Source of the DNA: Lachnospiraceae bacterium
GTDB lineage: Bacteria > Bacillota > Clostridia > Lachnospirales > Lachnospiraceae
NCBI GenBank assembly: GCA_016282215.1
Contig: JAEEKC010000277.1
Coordinates: 1-8,470, forward strand
Reading direction: 5' to 3'
DNA length: 8,470 nucleotides
The notes beneath the pieces are model-generated. The model saw nothing but the letters and a program-made list of their open reading frames with translations, searched no databases and was not told where the DNA came from. Positions 1-5,863 of this stretch are shown in pieces (position 1 is the stretch's first letter; the number at the start of each line of letters is the position of its first letter). A program made the translations under genes and the position numbers.

Positions 1-27
1 ACGCCTTGTAAAATTATAGTACACCTT

Positions 28-398
28 TTACTTACTATAGTCAACGATTTTTTCGTCATTTATAACCACTTTCATACGACGAATACGTTTGGAAATTTTG
101 AAATAATAGTTGAGATCTCTTTGTGCAATAGGTTCCGGAAGTTTACATCGTCTTAATGCTGATTCGGGGTAAATTGACTATAGAATAAACGTGAAACTGG
201 TTTTATTGGCTTTCCTAAATCGAGTGCCATACCCAATGCCACGACTGTGCCATTTTTGCAGAAAATACATGAATCTATAACAAGATATATCGTCGTAAGA
301 AAAGTGATCGATCCTGAATTTATTGAACTTCGTGAATGTTTAAGGATTTATAAGGAAAATCATGAAACCGGGCTTTCTTTCACGATTCCTAGTTTCAT
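28..398 (-). pseudogene. Degraded coding remnant of unknown family
   Basis: An ATG at 398-396 follows a good ribosome binding site (AAAGGAG at 415-409), but its frame meets stops after 12 and 16 codons. The same frame is then open for about 57 codons, and near 178-185 the apparent coding sense moves to another frame, which is open for 49 codons and ends in TAA at 30-28. That last stretch is lysine- and arginine-rich (ending KVVINDEKIVDYSK) and looks like a natural C-terminus. The middle of the remnant is repeat R1 copy A. The opposite strand across R1 also reads open and protein-like (GTG at 247, containing RKVIDPEFIELRE), so strand assignment of the middle part is uncertain. I do not recognise the family. 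At least two stops and one frameshift are needed to link the pieces, hence a broken gene rather than a CDS. Confidence 0.35.
208..316. repeat. Repeat R1, copy A (109 bp direct repeat)
   Basis: This stretch matches 770-878 in the same orientation with only two differences (211 vs 773 and 234 vs 796). Identity stops abruptly at 317/879. Copy A lies inside the degraded left-end region. No long inverted repeat is visible inside it, so it does not look like an integron attC site or a simple MITE. A protein-like frame is open on each strand. The near identity suggests a recent duplication or ongoing homogenisation. Confidence 0.85.
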
Positions 399-599
399 TT
401 TTCTTACACTCCTTTATTTTCCGGGCTTTTCAAATTGTTCAAGCCCTCAGCGCACCATTTGCGCACCATTTTTTGCTGCAACTATGACAGTATACCCCAA
501 AGGCGCCTGTTTTTCAAGTTGCGAGCGCAGCTCTTGTTGCATGGTCTGCTCTTCTCTGCATTTTGCGCTTTTTCTTTTGCGTTTTCTCCTTTGGGGACT
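317..599. other. Residual body between R2a and R1A, no intact gene
   Basis: I see no convincing gene here. On the minus strand a 61-codon frame runs from 632 (ATG in the repeated leader) to 447. Its end (residues AAKNGAQMVR) looks protein-like, but its arginine-rich start does not, and it has no ribosome binding site. An AAAGGAG sequence occurs just downstream of the leader, as in the intact copy at 3735, but no good start follows at normal spacing. A 6-bp inverted repeat (423-428 with 441-446) lacks a T-run. It occupies the place where the intact unit carries five genes, so I read it as the leftover of a deleted cassette. Confidence 0.4.
450..471. repeat. 11-bp tandem duplication
   Basis: The 11-mer GCGCACCATTT occurs twice without a spacer, at 450-460 and 461-471. 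It lies in the residual, gene-free body and near the end of the minus-strand 61-codon frame. Two units only; likely a slippage duplication. Confidence 0.7.
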
Positions 600-741
600 C
601 CGCCGTTTGTTGATATTATGCCCCAACACCATGTGTTCTGGGCTTTTGGGTCATACTTTTTCCTTATTTCTTGCTTATTCCCGCTGTTTTCACGATGTTT
701 CTATGACCCTAGAGGCTCCTGCGGAGGTCTTTGAGTCATAA
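600..741 (-). repeat. Repeat R2, copy a (duplicated operon leader, short form)
   Basis: Copy a of a leader also found at 3772-3989 upstream of the zinc-ribbon operon. The two align throughout, with scattered substitutions and one 76-bp gap. Here the gap lies at the CTATGACCCTAG sequence (701-712), which marks both edges of the extra segment in copy b, so this copy looks like the product of a deletion between short direct repeats. It carries three GGGTCATA-like boxes (648-655 direct, 702-709 inverted, 733-740 variant GAGTCATA) and the small inverted repeat AACAC-cat-GTGTT (625-637). No intact gene follows it on the minus strand. Confidence 0.8.
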
Positions 742-769
742 CTCCCCCTTGCTCCTTACTGCTTTTGCC

Positions 770-878
770 GGCCTTCCTAAATCGAGTGCCATACCGAATG
801 CCACGACTGTGCCATTTTTGCAGAAAATACATGAATCTATAACAAGATATATCGTCGTAAGAAAAGTGATCGATCCTG
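770..878. repeat. Repeat R1, copy B (109 bp direct repeat)
   Basis: Second copy of the repeat at 208-316 (107 of 109 positions identical). It begins 5 nt after the stop codon of the last zinc-ribbon-operon gene (stop 886-884), so it forms the tail of that operon. No U-run terminator is visible in or next to it on the minus strand. Only 28 bp (742-769) separate it from leader copy R2a. Confidence 0.85.
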
Positions 879-883
879 TCGAT

Positions 884-1315
884 TTATCGGTTTAAGGACA
901 TCCGAAGGTCCAACATCTCATCCACCTCATCTGCCGTATACGAGTAGTCTCCCAGCTCTGCCCGGCATTGCCGGAGCGTTTCGTTGCTTTCCGCGATCTT
1001 CTTCTCGTCGCCTTTTGTCTGATAGACTCTGTCCATGAATGCTGCATGGGCATATGCCGCCACATGGTGGAGATCTTCTCTGCCTTCCGGCGGCAATGGA
1101 CTGTTGCACCGATCCAGATAATATTCGCTGACGATCTTCCCGTAGGCTTTTTTCTCCACTCTGTAAGCAAAGACCCGCTTATCGCTTTCAGCCTCGTCTA
1201 TGTCCCGCTTTTGGGCAAACTTGTAGGCGCTTATCATACTGATGCAGGCTGCAAAACAAAAAATCGCCGCCAGAACGATCAAGATATCCAAAATCACTTT
1301 TACTTTTTTACTCAT
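884..1315 (-). CDS. Small membrane-anchored partner protein, second copy (143 aa)
   Basis: Function unknown. Residues 7-29 form one hydrophobic segment after a basic start (MSKKVK); the rest is hydrophilic, charged and probably helical. Cys24 sits at the end of the hydrophobic segment (F-A-A-C), a weak lipobox, so a lipoprotein is possible but a plain membrane anchor is equally likely. It is a paralogue of the 155-residue protein at 2535-3002: similar N-terminal anchor, Cys at the same residue 24, and a shared C-terminal pattern (a tyrosine-rich helix, then K-x-G-[ND]-E and a Q/C-R-A-[DE] stretch). The ATG overlaps the stop of the preceding gene by 8 nt (ATGAGTAA) behind a perfect GAGGAGGTG inside that gene, so translational coupling is very likely. 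It is the last gene of the operon. Membrane side and partner are not shown by sequence. Confidence 0.85.
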   Translation of the reverse strand: MSKKVKVILDILIVLAAIFCFAACISMISAYKFAQKRDIDEAESDKRVFAYRVEKKAYGKIVSEYYLDRCNSPLPPEGREDLHHVAAYAHAAFMDRVYQTKGDEKKIAESNETLRQCRAELGDYSYTADEVDEMLDLRMSLNR

Positions 1316-2060
1316 TTCGAAGCACCTCCTCCAGCCGCAGGCCTTTCTGGGCTCTGGACAGAGTCCAGAACTCGGCTAGCTCCTGATCGTCCATGGAGAA
1401 ATAGGTCTTCATGGCGGCTTCCATTTCTTTCTGCATATCCGGGAAGCAGGCCTTCAGTTTTTCATCTTTTTCCCGCTCTCCCTGTGCCTCCACCACTTCA
1501 TAGAAGGATTCCGCATACATGCAAAACGACTTGATATCTGTATCCAGGCCGTCAAAATAGTCAGGATCCGTGGACCGAAGTACTATCTCCTCCATTATCT
1601 TGATGCAGTTCCGATATTCATCCGCCGCATAGGTAACCCGCTGCAGATGGTCGAATTCCTTCGGAGGGAAATTTCGCACTTCGTGCGCATACAAAAAATC
1701 CACATATTCCACGTAATCTCCCTGTTCCAGGATGCTTTCCGCTTCCTCTGCAAGTGCTGTGTTGCCTTTGTCGTTTTTGGGCCGGATGCCTTTATAGCGA
1801 TCCGGTTTGTCATAGAAGCCGGTTGCGATCACGTTGATGACGATGCCGGCAATCACCAGGATCGCCAGTACGGTTGCCCGTTTTGCCAGGCCCTCTGATT
1901 TTTGGGCGGAGTTGATGACTTCTCCCTTTGTCTTTTTGTACGCTTTGCCGAACTTTTTCATGTTTTCGGCGTGTTTCTTTGCGAAGGGATTGTCTGCCCC
2001 GCAGTAGGGGCATTTTTCCTGCTCCGGTCCTATTTCATGATTACATTTTTTACAGATCAT
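1308..2060 (-). CDS. Zinc-ribbon membrane protein, second long copy (250 aa)
   Basis: The N-terminus carries a four-cysteine zinc ribbon (C3, C6, C17, C20; C-x2-C-x10-C-x2-C, with KCPYCG). A basic linker (residues 28-61) leads to one membrane helix at about 62-82, then a helical, acidic domain of about 165 residues. The lysine-rich linker suggests the zinc ribbon is cytoplasmic and the C-terminal domain external; this is inference from the positive-inside rule. It is paralogous to the 246-residue protein at 2995-3735: same cysteine spacing, a similar block near 109-155 (D-Y-x-x-[FY]-x-x-F) and the same ending (L-E-E-V-L). The start overlaps the previous stop by 4 nt (ATGA), and its last codons supply the ribosome binding site of the next gene. 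Zinc ribbons of this sort occur in many unrelated Firmicute membrane proteins, so no function can be given. Confidence 0.88.
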   Translation of the reverse strand: MICKKCNHEIGPEQEKCPYCGADNPFAKKHAENMKKFGKAYKKTKGEVINSAQKSEGLAKRATVLAILVIAGIVINVIATGFYDKPDRYKGIRPKNDKGNTALAEEAESILEQGDYVEYVDFLYAHEVRNFPPKEFDHLQRVTYAADEYRNCIKIMEEIVLRSTDPDYFDGLDTDIKSFCMYAESFYEVVEAQGEREKDEKLKACFPDMQKEMEAAMKTYFSMDDQELAEFWTLSRAQKGLRLEEVLRNE

Positions 2061-2455
2061 TTCGCGCTATCCACCTGCTTCTCCTGTTGCTCGTCGTTTC
2101 CCTGCTCCACGAGGAAGGCTTCTTTCCGTTCTTTCCGCTCTTTTTGCTCGCTGCGGTAGGATAGTCCCCATCCCGTCAGCAGCAGGATCACGATCACAGC
2201 CGCTGCCAAAAGCAGGGTTCGCGCTACCTTGCCAAGGCCTTTTTTCAGCTGGACGTCTCCGTCTTTTTTATGGCTTTCCAGCTCTGTGCGGATTTCTTCC
2301 ATCTGCTGCATGTATTCTGTTTCTTCTGCGTTTGCATTGCCGCTGCCACAGTAGGGACAGCGGACCAAGGCTTCCTCAAACTCCGCGCCGCAGCTTTCGC
2401 AGGTGACCATTTTTTTCATTTTTCCCATTTTTTCTTCTCTTGCTTTCTTTGACAT
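2057..2455 (-). CDS. Short zinc-ribbon membrane protein (132 aa)
   Basis: A third zinc-ribbon protein, shorter than its neighbours. C19, C22, C33 and C36 form the same C-x2-C-x10-C-x2-C pattern. A charged helical stretch (about 43-75, possible coiled coil) precedes one membrane helix at about 79-98, then a short, highly charged tail rich in E, K and Q. It lacks the long C-terminal domain of the other two and has no dedicated small partner; it stands between the two paralogous pairs. The start is uncertain: the longest frame begins at 2455 without a visible ribosome binding site, while the ATG at 2428 has AGAGAAG five bases upstream, and ATGs at 2419 and 2410 are also possible. An N-terminus starting just before the first CxxC would match its neighbours. 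The stop overlaps the next start by 4 nt. Function unknown. Confidence 0.82.
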   Translation of the reverse strand: MSKKAREEKMGKMKKMVTCESCGAEFEEALVRCPYCGSGNANAEETEYMQQMEEIRTELESHKKDGDVQLKKGLGKVARTLLLAAAVIVILLLTGWGLSYRSEQKERKERKEAFLVEQGNDEQQEKQVDSAK

Positions 2456-2534
2456 GGGTTTCGGTTCGGCATGACCATTGCCCGGCTTAGGTCTTATCTT
2501 GTCATCATTCGTTGCCGGTTACGTCTCGACCATG

Positions 2535-3002
2535 TTATTGTTTATTGCCGGGTTGTGATTCATCCGCGTTATTTTTTGCTTTGTCGGCGCTTGCCAGGGC
2601 CTCCGCCAGGCTCCCGTCGATCTTATCAAACAATTGGTTGTACTGGGGGTGATCTGCCCGAATCTGCGCTGCCTGCTCTTCAAATTTTTTGGCCGTAGCC
2701 TCGTTGCCGGCTTTTTTCATGATCTCCGTTTGAAAGAGGAGGTCTGTGTATTCTCCTAGCCTGTAATAGTCTTCATCCTCTTCCTTCGGGGTTTTTCCGC
2801 CCCGGATTCCGACAGAGAGCTTGGCCGCCGTACCGTAGTATTCCCAGCTTATGTAATCATGAATGGACTCCGGTTCGATGTTGTCCTGTTCCACATATTC
2901 GAATTTCAATTTTTCTCCCGCTTCGAACAAGCAGGAGATCAGTGCTATTCCTAGGAAGATATTGATCATGATGGTCAGGTAGAAGACAATTTTTTTAATC
3001 AT
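2535..3002 (-). CDS. Small membrane-anchored partner protein, first copy (155 aa)
   Basis: Residues 5-25 are a hydrophobic segment after MIKK, ending in L-I-S-C24, which fits the lipobox pattern. The protein may be a lipoprotein or simply membrane-anchored, with the acidic remainder outside the cell. The C-terminal part (about 80-155) is predicted helical by eye and ends in a low-complexity A/K/N/Q tail. It is a paralogue of the 143-residue protein ending the operon. The ATG lies within the end of the preceding gene (8-nt overlap ATGATTAA) behind a perfect AGGAGGTG, so its translation should be coupled to that of its zinc-ribbon neighbour, suggesting they work in a fixed ratio or complex. No family recognised. 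A 79-nt gap without recognisable features (2456-2534) separates it from the next gene. Confidence 0.86.
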   Translation of the reverse strand: MIKKIVFYLTIMINIFLGIALISCLFEAGEKLKFEYVEQDNIEPESIHDYISWEYYGTAAKLSVGIRGGKTPKEEDEDYYRLGEYTDLLFQTEIMKKAGNEATAKKFEEQAAQIRADHPQYNQLFDKIDGSLAEALASADKAKNNADESQPGNKQ

Positions 3003-3735
3003 GGCTCAGCACCTCCTCCAGATATGCAGTTTGCTCCAGCTCGGATCCGGCAAAGTATTCTTCCCGGCCTTCCTCATCCAGTCCCAGATAGACTTCCAGC
3101 AGGGCGTCTGTTTTGTCCTTCATATCGTAGATGTAGTCTTTGTAGGGATCATTTTCATTTTTCTCAAGCGCTTTCTCGTAGGTGCCGTAAAAATCCTCGA
3201 TGACGCTATGGGTGTTGTTTACATCATATTGGGGATTATAGATGGATGCATTGGGACCGTATAGCTTAGCTGCTTCCACCCAGCTTACCAGATCCGCATA
3301 ATCTGTTGCCACATCCGTAAGGATTTTCAGATCCGCATAGGGCTCTTCCCAAGTGGCTATATTGTGGACTTTCACAAACGCCATAAATCCGGTGTAATCC
3401 TCCGCATCCAGATAGTCTTGCAGGATGACGGAGTATTCATCATATTTTTCCGCCGATTTTTTTCGGATTGCATCATCTCGGAAATGGTAGGCGTTCTCCT
3501 TTACATAGAATGCCGCAAAGAAGCAGATCATCAGCAGGATCATGCAAAAGACGCTGACCACGATGGGGTGGTTCTGCGCCAGGATCCCGGCGGCCTTCTT
3601 TTGGGTCTCCTCGCTGTCTTTCTGGTATTTTTTCTTATCTTTCCTGTGGCCGGCCACTTCTGTCAGGGCCCTGCCGCAATAGGGGCATTTGCTGTCCGTC
3701 AGCCGGATCTCTGCCCCGCAACTGCTACATTTCAT
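2995..3735 (-). CDS. Zinc-ribbon membrane protein, first long copy (246 aa)
   Basis: First gene of the five-gene operon. The zinc ribbon is C3, C6, C17, C20 (MKCSSCG...KCPYCG), followed by a very basic linker (30-48), a membrane helix at about 57-77, and an acidic, mainly helical domain to residue 246 with many tyrosines and aspartates. The start at 3735 is chosen because AAAGGAG lies at normal spacing and because the first CxxC then falls at residue 3, as in the paralogue at 1308-2060. The frame stays open upstream to an ATG at 3804, but that ATG has no ribosome binding site and lies in the loop of an inverted repeat in leader R2b. The C-terminal L-E-E-V-L codons contain the ribosome binding site of the next gene. 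Tandem binding of a small ligand or a sensing role is conceivable but not shown; function unknown. Confidence 0.88.
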   Translation of the reverse strand: MKCSSCGAEIRLTDSKCPYCGRALTEVAGHRKDKKKYQKDSEETQKKAAGILAQNHPIVVSVFCMILLMICFFAAFYVKENAYHFRDDAIRKKSAEKYDEYSVILQDYLDAEDYTGFMAFVKVHNIATWEEPYADLKILTDVATDYADLVSWVEAAKLYGPNASIYNPQYDVNNTHSVIEDFYGTYEKALEKNENDPYKDYIYDMKDKTDALLEVYLGLDEEGREEYFAGSELEQTAYLEEVLSHD

Positions 3736-3771
3736 TTGTGTTCTCCTTTTGTGGATTCTCCCGATTCGCCC

Positions 3772-3989
3772 CCGCCGTTTGTTGATATTATGCCCCAACG
3801 CCATGCGTTTAGGGCTTTGGGGTCATACTTTTTTCCTATTTCTTGCTTATTCCCGCTGATTTCCACGATAGTTCTATGACCTAGAATGCGCCCTGTGAAA
3901 GCTTAGGGTCATACAATTCTCCCGGGACTCCAGACTCACGCAAAAAATCTATGACCCTAGAGGCACCTGCGGAGGTCTTTGAGTCATAA
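3772..3989 (-). promoter_or_regulatory. Repeat R2, copy b: leader of the zinc-ribbon operon
   Basis: This 218-bp leader immediately upstream of the first zinc-ribbon gene is the long form of the repeat at 600-741. It holds five GGGTCATA-like boxes: 3820-3827 direct, 3875-3881 inverted (lacking one C), 3906-3913 direct, 3950-3957 inverted, and 3981-3988 (GAGTCATA). The direct/inverted alternation makes two facing pairs. An inverted repeat AACGC-cat-GCGTT (3797-3809), flanked by CCCC (3793-3796) and GGGG (3819-3822), lies near the gene. I did not find a convincing -35/-10 pair. Its placement suggests control of the operon, but it could also be a genome-wide intergenic repeat. Regulatory role is inference; the repeat itself is directly seen. 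Confidence 0.55.
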
Positions 3990-4139
3990 TTCATTTTTCT
4001 GCCATCCCAAATACGTGGCATTTTATCTTTTATTTTCTCTTCTATTGTTACATCTCTAAAAGCATTAATACTGTTTTTTCACTGCTTTGATCAACTCTTG
4101 TAATCCGGAGTTTTCTTTACCCACCAGGTAACAGGGTGG
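3881..4139 (-). pseudogene. Coding remnant after the EreA/TraB-like gene
   Basis: After the TAG stop of the 420-residue gene (4142-4140), the same frame continues for 24 protein-like codons (including CYLVGKEN and LQELIKAVKK) to TAA at 4067-4065. At the A6 run near 4074-4079 a second frame opens, one base shifted, for 65 codons (4078-3884, containing TIEEKIKDKMPRIWDG and VIDFLRESGVPGELYD), ending in TAG at 3883-3881. The first methionine of this frame is at 4021, without a ribosome binding site. Together these look like one gene end broken by a single-base indel. The last part overlaps leader R2b, whose first bases lie inside this frame. It is either a decayed C-terminal extension of the upstream gene or the remains of an unrelated gene. 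Family not recognised. Confidence 0.35.
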
Positions 4140-5402
4140 CTACGCTATTCCGATTGCTTCTTTTCGGTGCATCAAATGTATCCCAATATGCCCGATTCCC
4201 AGGATGATACCGGAAACGATCACGACAAGGTTCATGGAATACACCCCCAAAAGAAGAACGGTGATCACCGGAAGGCTGGCTCCCGCTACCGGAAATCCGG
4301 CAAAAGAGCTGTATTGATCCTTCAGTGTACGACCGCTTCGGAAATACCTGATCCAATAACATTCATAAAGAACCATCAGTACAAGCGCAGCGATGCATAT
4401 CAGGATCCTCCAATCATAGAGCACTCCTTGCGGAAGCTGTATTATTTTCGGGTTTAGTGCCGGAAAGACCAAAAGCGCGCAGGTGACTAAAACTTCCCCG
4501 GCCCTCTCAAACATAAGCAGGATCTTATTTTCTTTTTTTGCAGCTTCATCGTATCCTTCCGGTTTTGCCCTCGCGCCCCAGTAAATATTCGGGATAAAGA
4601 GCATCAACAAAACAATAAATCCCGTGATGCAAAAACCGAATCTGTAGGGTTTATCCTCTCCATACGCCAGCGTGCTCAGTCTGACACTGCTGATAATATC
4701 GCCATATTGTGCTCTCAGCCTTCCTGTCATCAGATCTGGATTATTAAGATCCGTATGATAAGATCCATAGATACCCATGATCTTATCCGTGCCGCATCTG
4801 GAGTAAGCATCGATAAAGTTAGCTACCATATAGGATTCTCTTGTGGCGGAGATGCCATCGTGGTCAGGATCATCCGATCGAAACGCTATCCCCTGGTCAA
4901 TACATTCTTTTGCCAGACGATAATTCTCGGATTCCGCAAGACCTTGATCGGCAAGATATGCAAGGTATCTTGGTCCGGTTGTATCATATTGATGTCCTAC
5001 ATCGGTCCCGTAAAATACAGTCTGCGGACATTGCTGTTTTATTTTTTGCCAAAACTCGTAGTAATGCTCATTGCCGCTCTGGGTTCCCTGAATGTCTTCA
5101 AATATCCGGTCTATGATCTCATCCGAATCCTCCGCCATCCACAGATTCAGGTATTCTGCTGTAAAATACGGAAGTTCAACAAAAAGAGCCCGATATCCCT
5201 CATCGTAATACGCTTTCCATAATTCGAATTCGATGTCATAGTATTCTTTTAAACCATGTGCTTCGCCGTAAAGACGGATCTTTGTATTTTTATCGGGAAA
5301 TACATCTTTCCTTCTGTCCGATACAGACAACGCTAAACCCGAAATCACGACTATAAGAAGCACAGCGAATGCAATGACCGTTTTTATCCTGTTTTTTATC
5401 AT
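4140..5402 (-). CDS. Membrane protein with external EreA/ChaN/TraB-like domain (420 aa)
   Basis: An N-terminal helix (about 8-27, after the basic MIKNRIK) anchors an extracytoplasmic domain at about 38-250. This domain carries G-E-A-H at 46-49, a V-E-L-P at 75-78, Y-G-T-D at 131-134, an R-E...M-V-A-N-F segment near 188-196 and G-S-Y-H at 213-216. The paired GExH and late GxxH motifs plus the glutamate resemble the erythromycin-esterase/ChaN/TraB-TIKI fold, whose members use such residues for hydrolysis or metal or haem binding. About four further hydrophobic segments follow (near 256-275, 303-317, 332-351 and 374-410), which is unusual, since most relatives are soluble. Substrate unknown. It begins 44 nt after the DUF3021-like gene with a weak ribosome binding site and is probably the last gene of that operon. 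Assignment to the superfamily is motif-based and moderately sure. Confidence 0.8.
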   Translation of the reverse strand: MIKNRIKTVIAFAVLLIVVISGLALSVSDRRKDVFPDKNTKIRLYGEAHGLKEYYDIEFELWKAYYDEGYRALFVELPYFTAEYLNLWMAEDSDEIIDRIFEDIQGTQSGNEHYYEFWQKIKQQCPQTVFYGTDVGHQYDTTGPRYLAYLADQGLAESENYRLAKECIDQGIAFRSDDPDHDGISATRESYMVANFIDAYSRCGTDKIMGIYGSYHTDLNNPDLMTGRLRAQYGDIISSVRLSTLAYGEDKPYRFGFCITGFIVLLMLFIPNIYWGARAKPEGYDEAAKKENKILLMFERAGEVLVTCALLVFPALNPKIIQLPQGVLYDWRILICIAALVLMVLYECYWIRYFRSGRTLKDQYSSFAGFPVAGASLPVITVLLLGVYSMNLVVIVSGIILGIGHIGIHLMHRKEAIGIA

Positions 5403-5446
5403 CCTAAGATTGTCATCCCTTTCTCATCTTTATGAAAAATCCATAT

Positions 5447-5863
5447 TTAAATATTCATCTCCTGAATCTCATGGATCAACTTATTCTGTTCCTTCGCCTC
5501 CTTAAAAAGATAATAATAGAATATTCCGGCGATAATAATATATGGTATCGTAAAAGATCTGTAATACTCAAACCAGCCTCTCGGTGAAATAGGATCGATC
5601 CTGCTTATAATAAGCAGAAACAGACCACAGAAGAAACAGGCAGCCACATACTGCAGTATCATCATTAACAGTGGACTCACATTATCAAAAATAGAATATA
5701 GCGACAGAACAACCGATGCGATCACACAAAACGCAAACATTACCAATGTATTAGAATTATCATTTTCCCTTCCTGTTATAGCATTCATTACAGCTGCCGT
5801 TACCGAAACAGAAGTATAACTGATACATATCTCTAAAAAAAGCTTTTTTATATACTCTTTCAC
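5447..5863 (-). CDS. DUF3021-like four-helix membrane protein (138 aa)
   Basis: Four hydrophobic segments (about 8-29, 38-57, 66-88 and 102-120) in a 138-residue protein with a basic start and a short charged C-terminal tail fit the DUF3021 family. Members are usually encoded next to LytTR regulators and are thought to modulate them at the membrane; that is known context, the biochemical role is not settled. It starts with GTG at 5863-5861, overlapping the LytTR stop by 4 nt (GTGA), with GAGGAG about nine bases upstream. Translation is therefore probably coupled to the regulator, supporting a regulator-plus-membrane-inhibitor module. Confidence 0.88.
   Translation of the reverse strand: MKEYIKKLFLEICISYTSVSVTAAVMNAITGRENDNSNTLVMFAFCVIASVVLSLYSIFDNVSPLLMMILQYVAACFFCGLFLLIISRIDPISPRGWFEYYRSFTIPYIIIAGIFYYYLFKEAKEQNKLIHEIQEMNI

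Noticed and set aside
435..741. Plus-strand frames over R2a, resembling the plus-strand frame at 3364-3879
   Set aside because: The similarity comes from the shared DNA repeat. There is no ribosome binding site, composition is hydrophobic and cysteine/phenylalanine-rich as in antisense frames, and all recognisable genes run the other way.
600..741. R2 as a MITE or insertion sequence
   Set aside because: I see no terminal inverted repeats and no target-site duplication at the edges of either copy.
770..878. R1 as an integron attC-like recombination site
   Set aside because: Its place right after the last stop codon and its repetition suggested this, but it has no long imperfect palindrome and no integrase is in the window.
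2995..3804. Longer first zinc-ribbon gene starting at ATG 3804
   Set aside because: That ATG has no ribosome binding site and lies in the loop of the repeated inverted repeat. The ATG at 3735 has AAAGGAG and places CxxC at the same residues as the paralogue.
4074..4082. Programmed -1 frameshift at A-AAA-AAC
   Set aside because: The heptamer is not in the phase of the incoming frame, and the required shift is in the opposite sense; a plain indel explains it better.
4121..4139. Terminator after the EreA/TraB-like gene (CCACC...GGTGG)
   Set aside because: The 5-bp stem is not followed by a T-run on the minus strand (an A-rich stretch follows), and coding sense appears to run through it.
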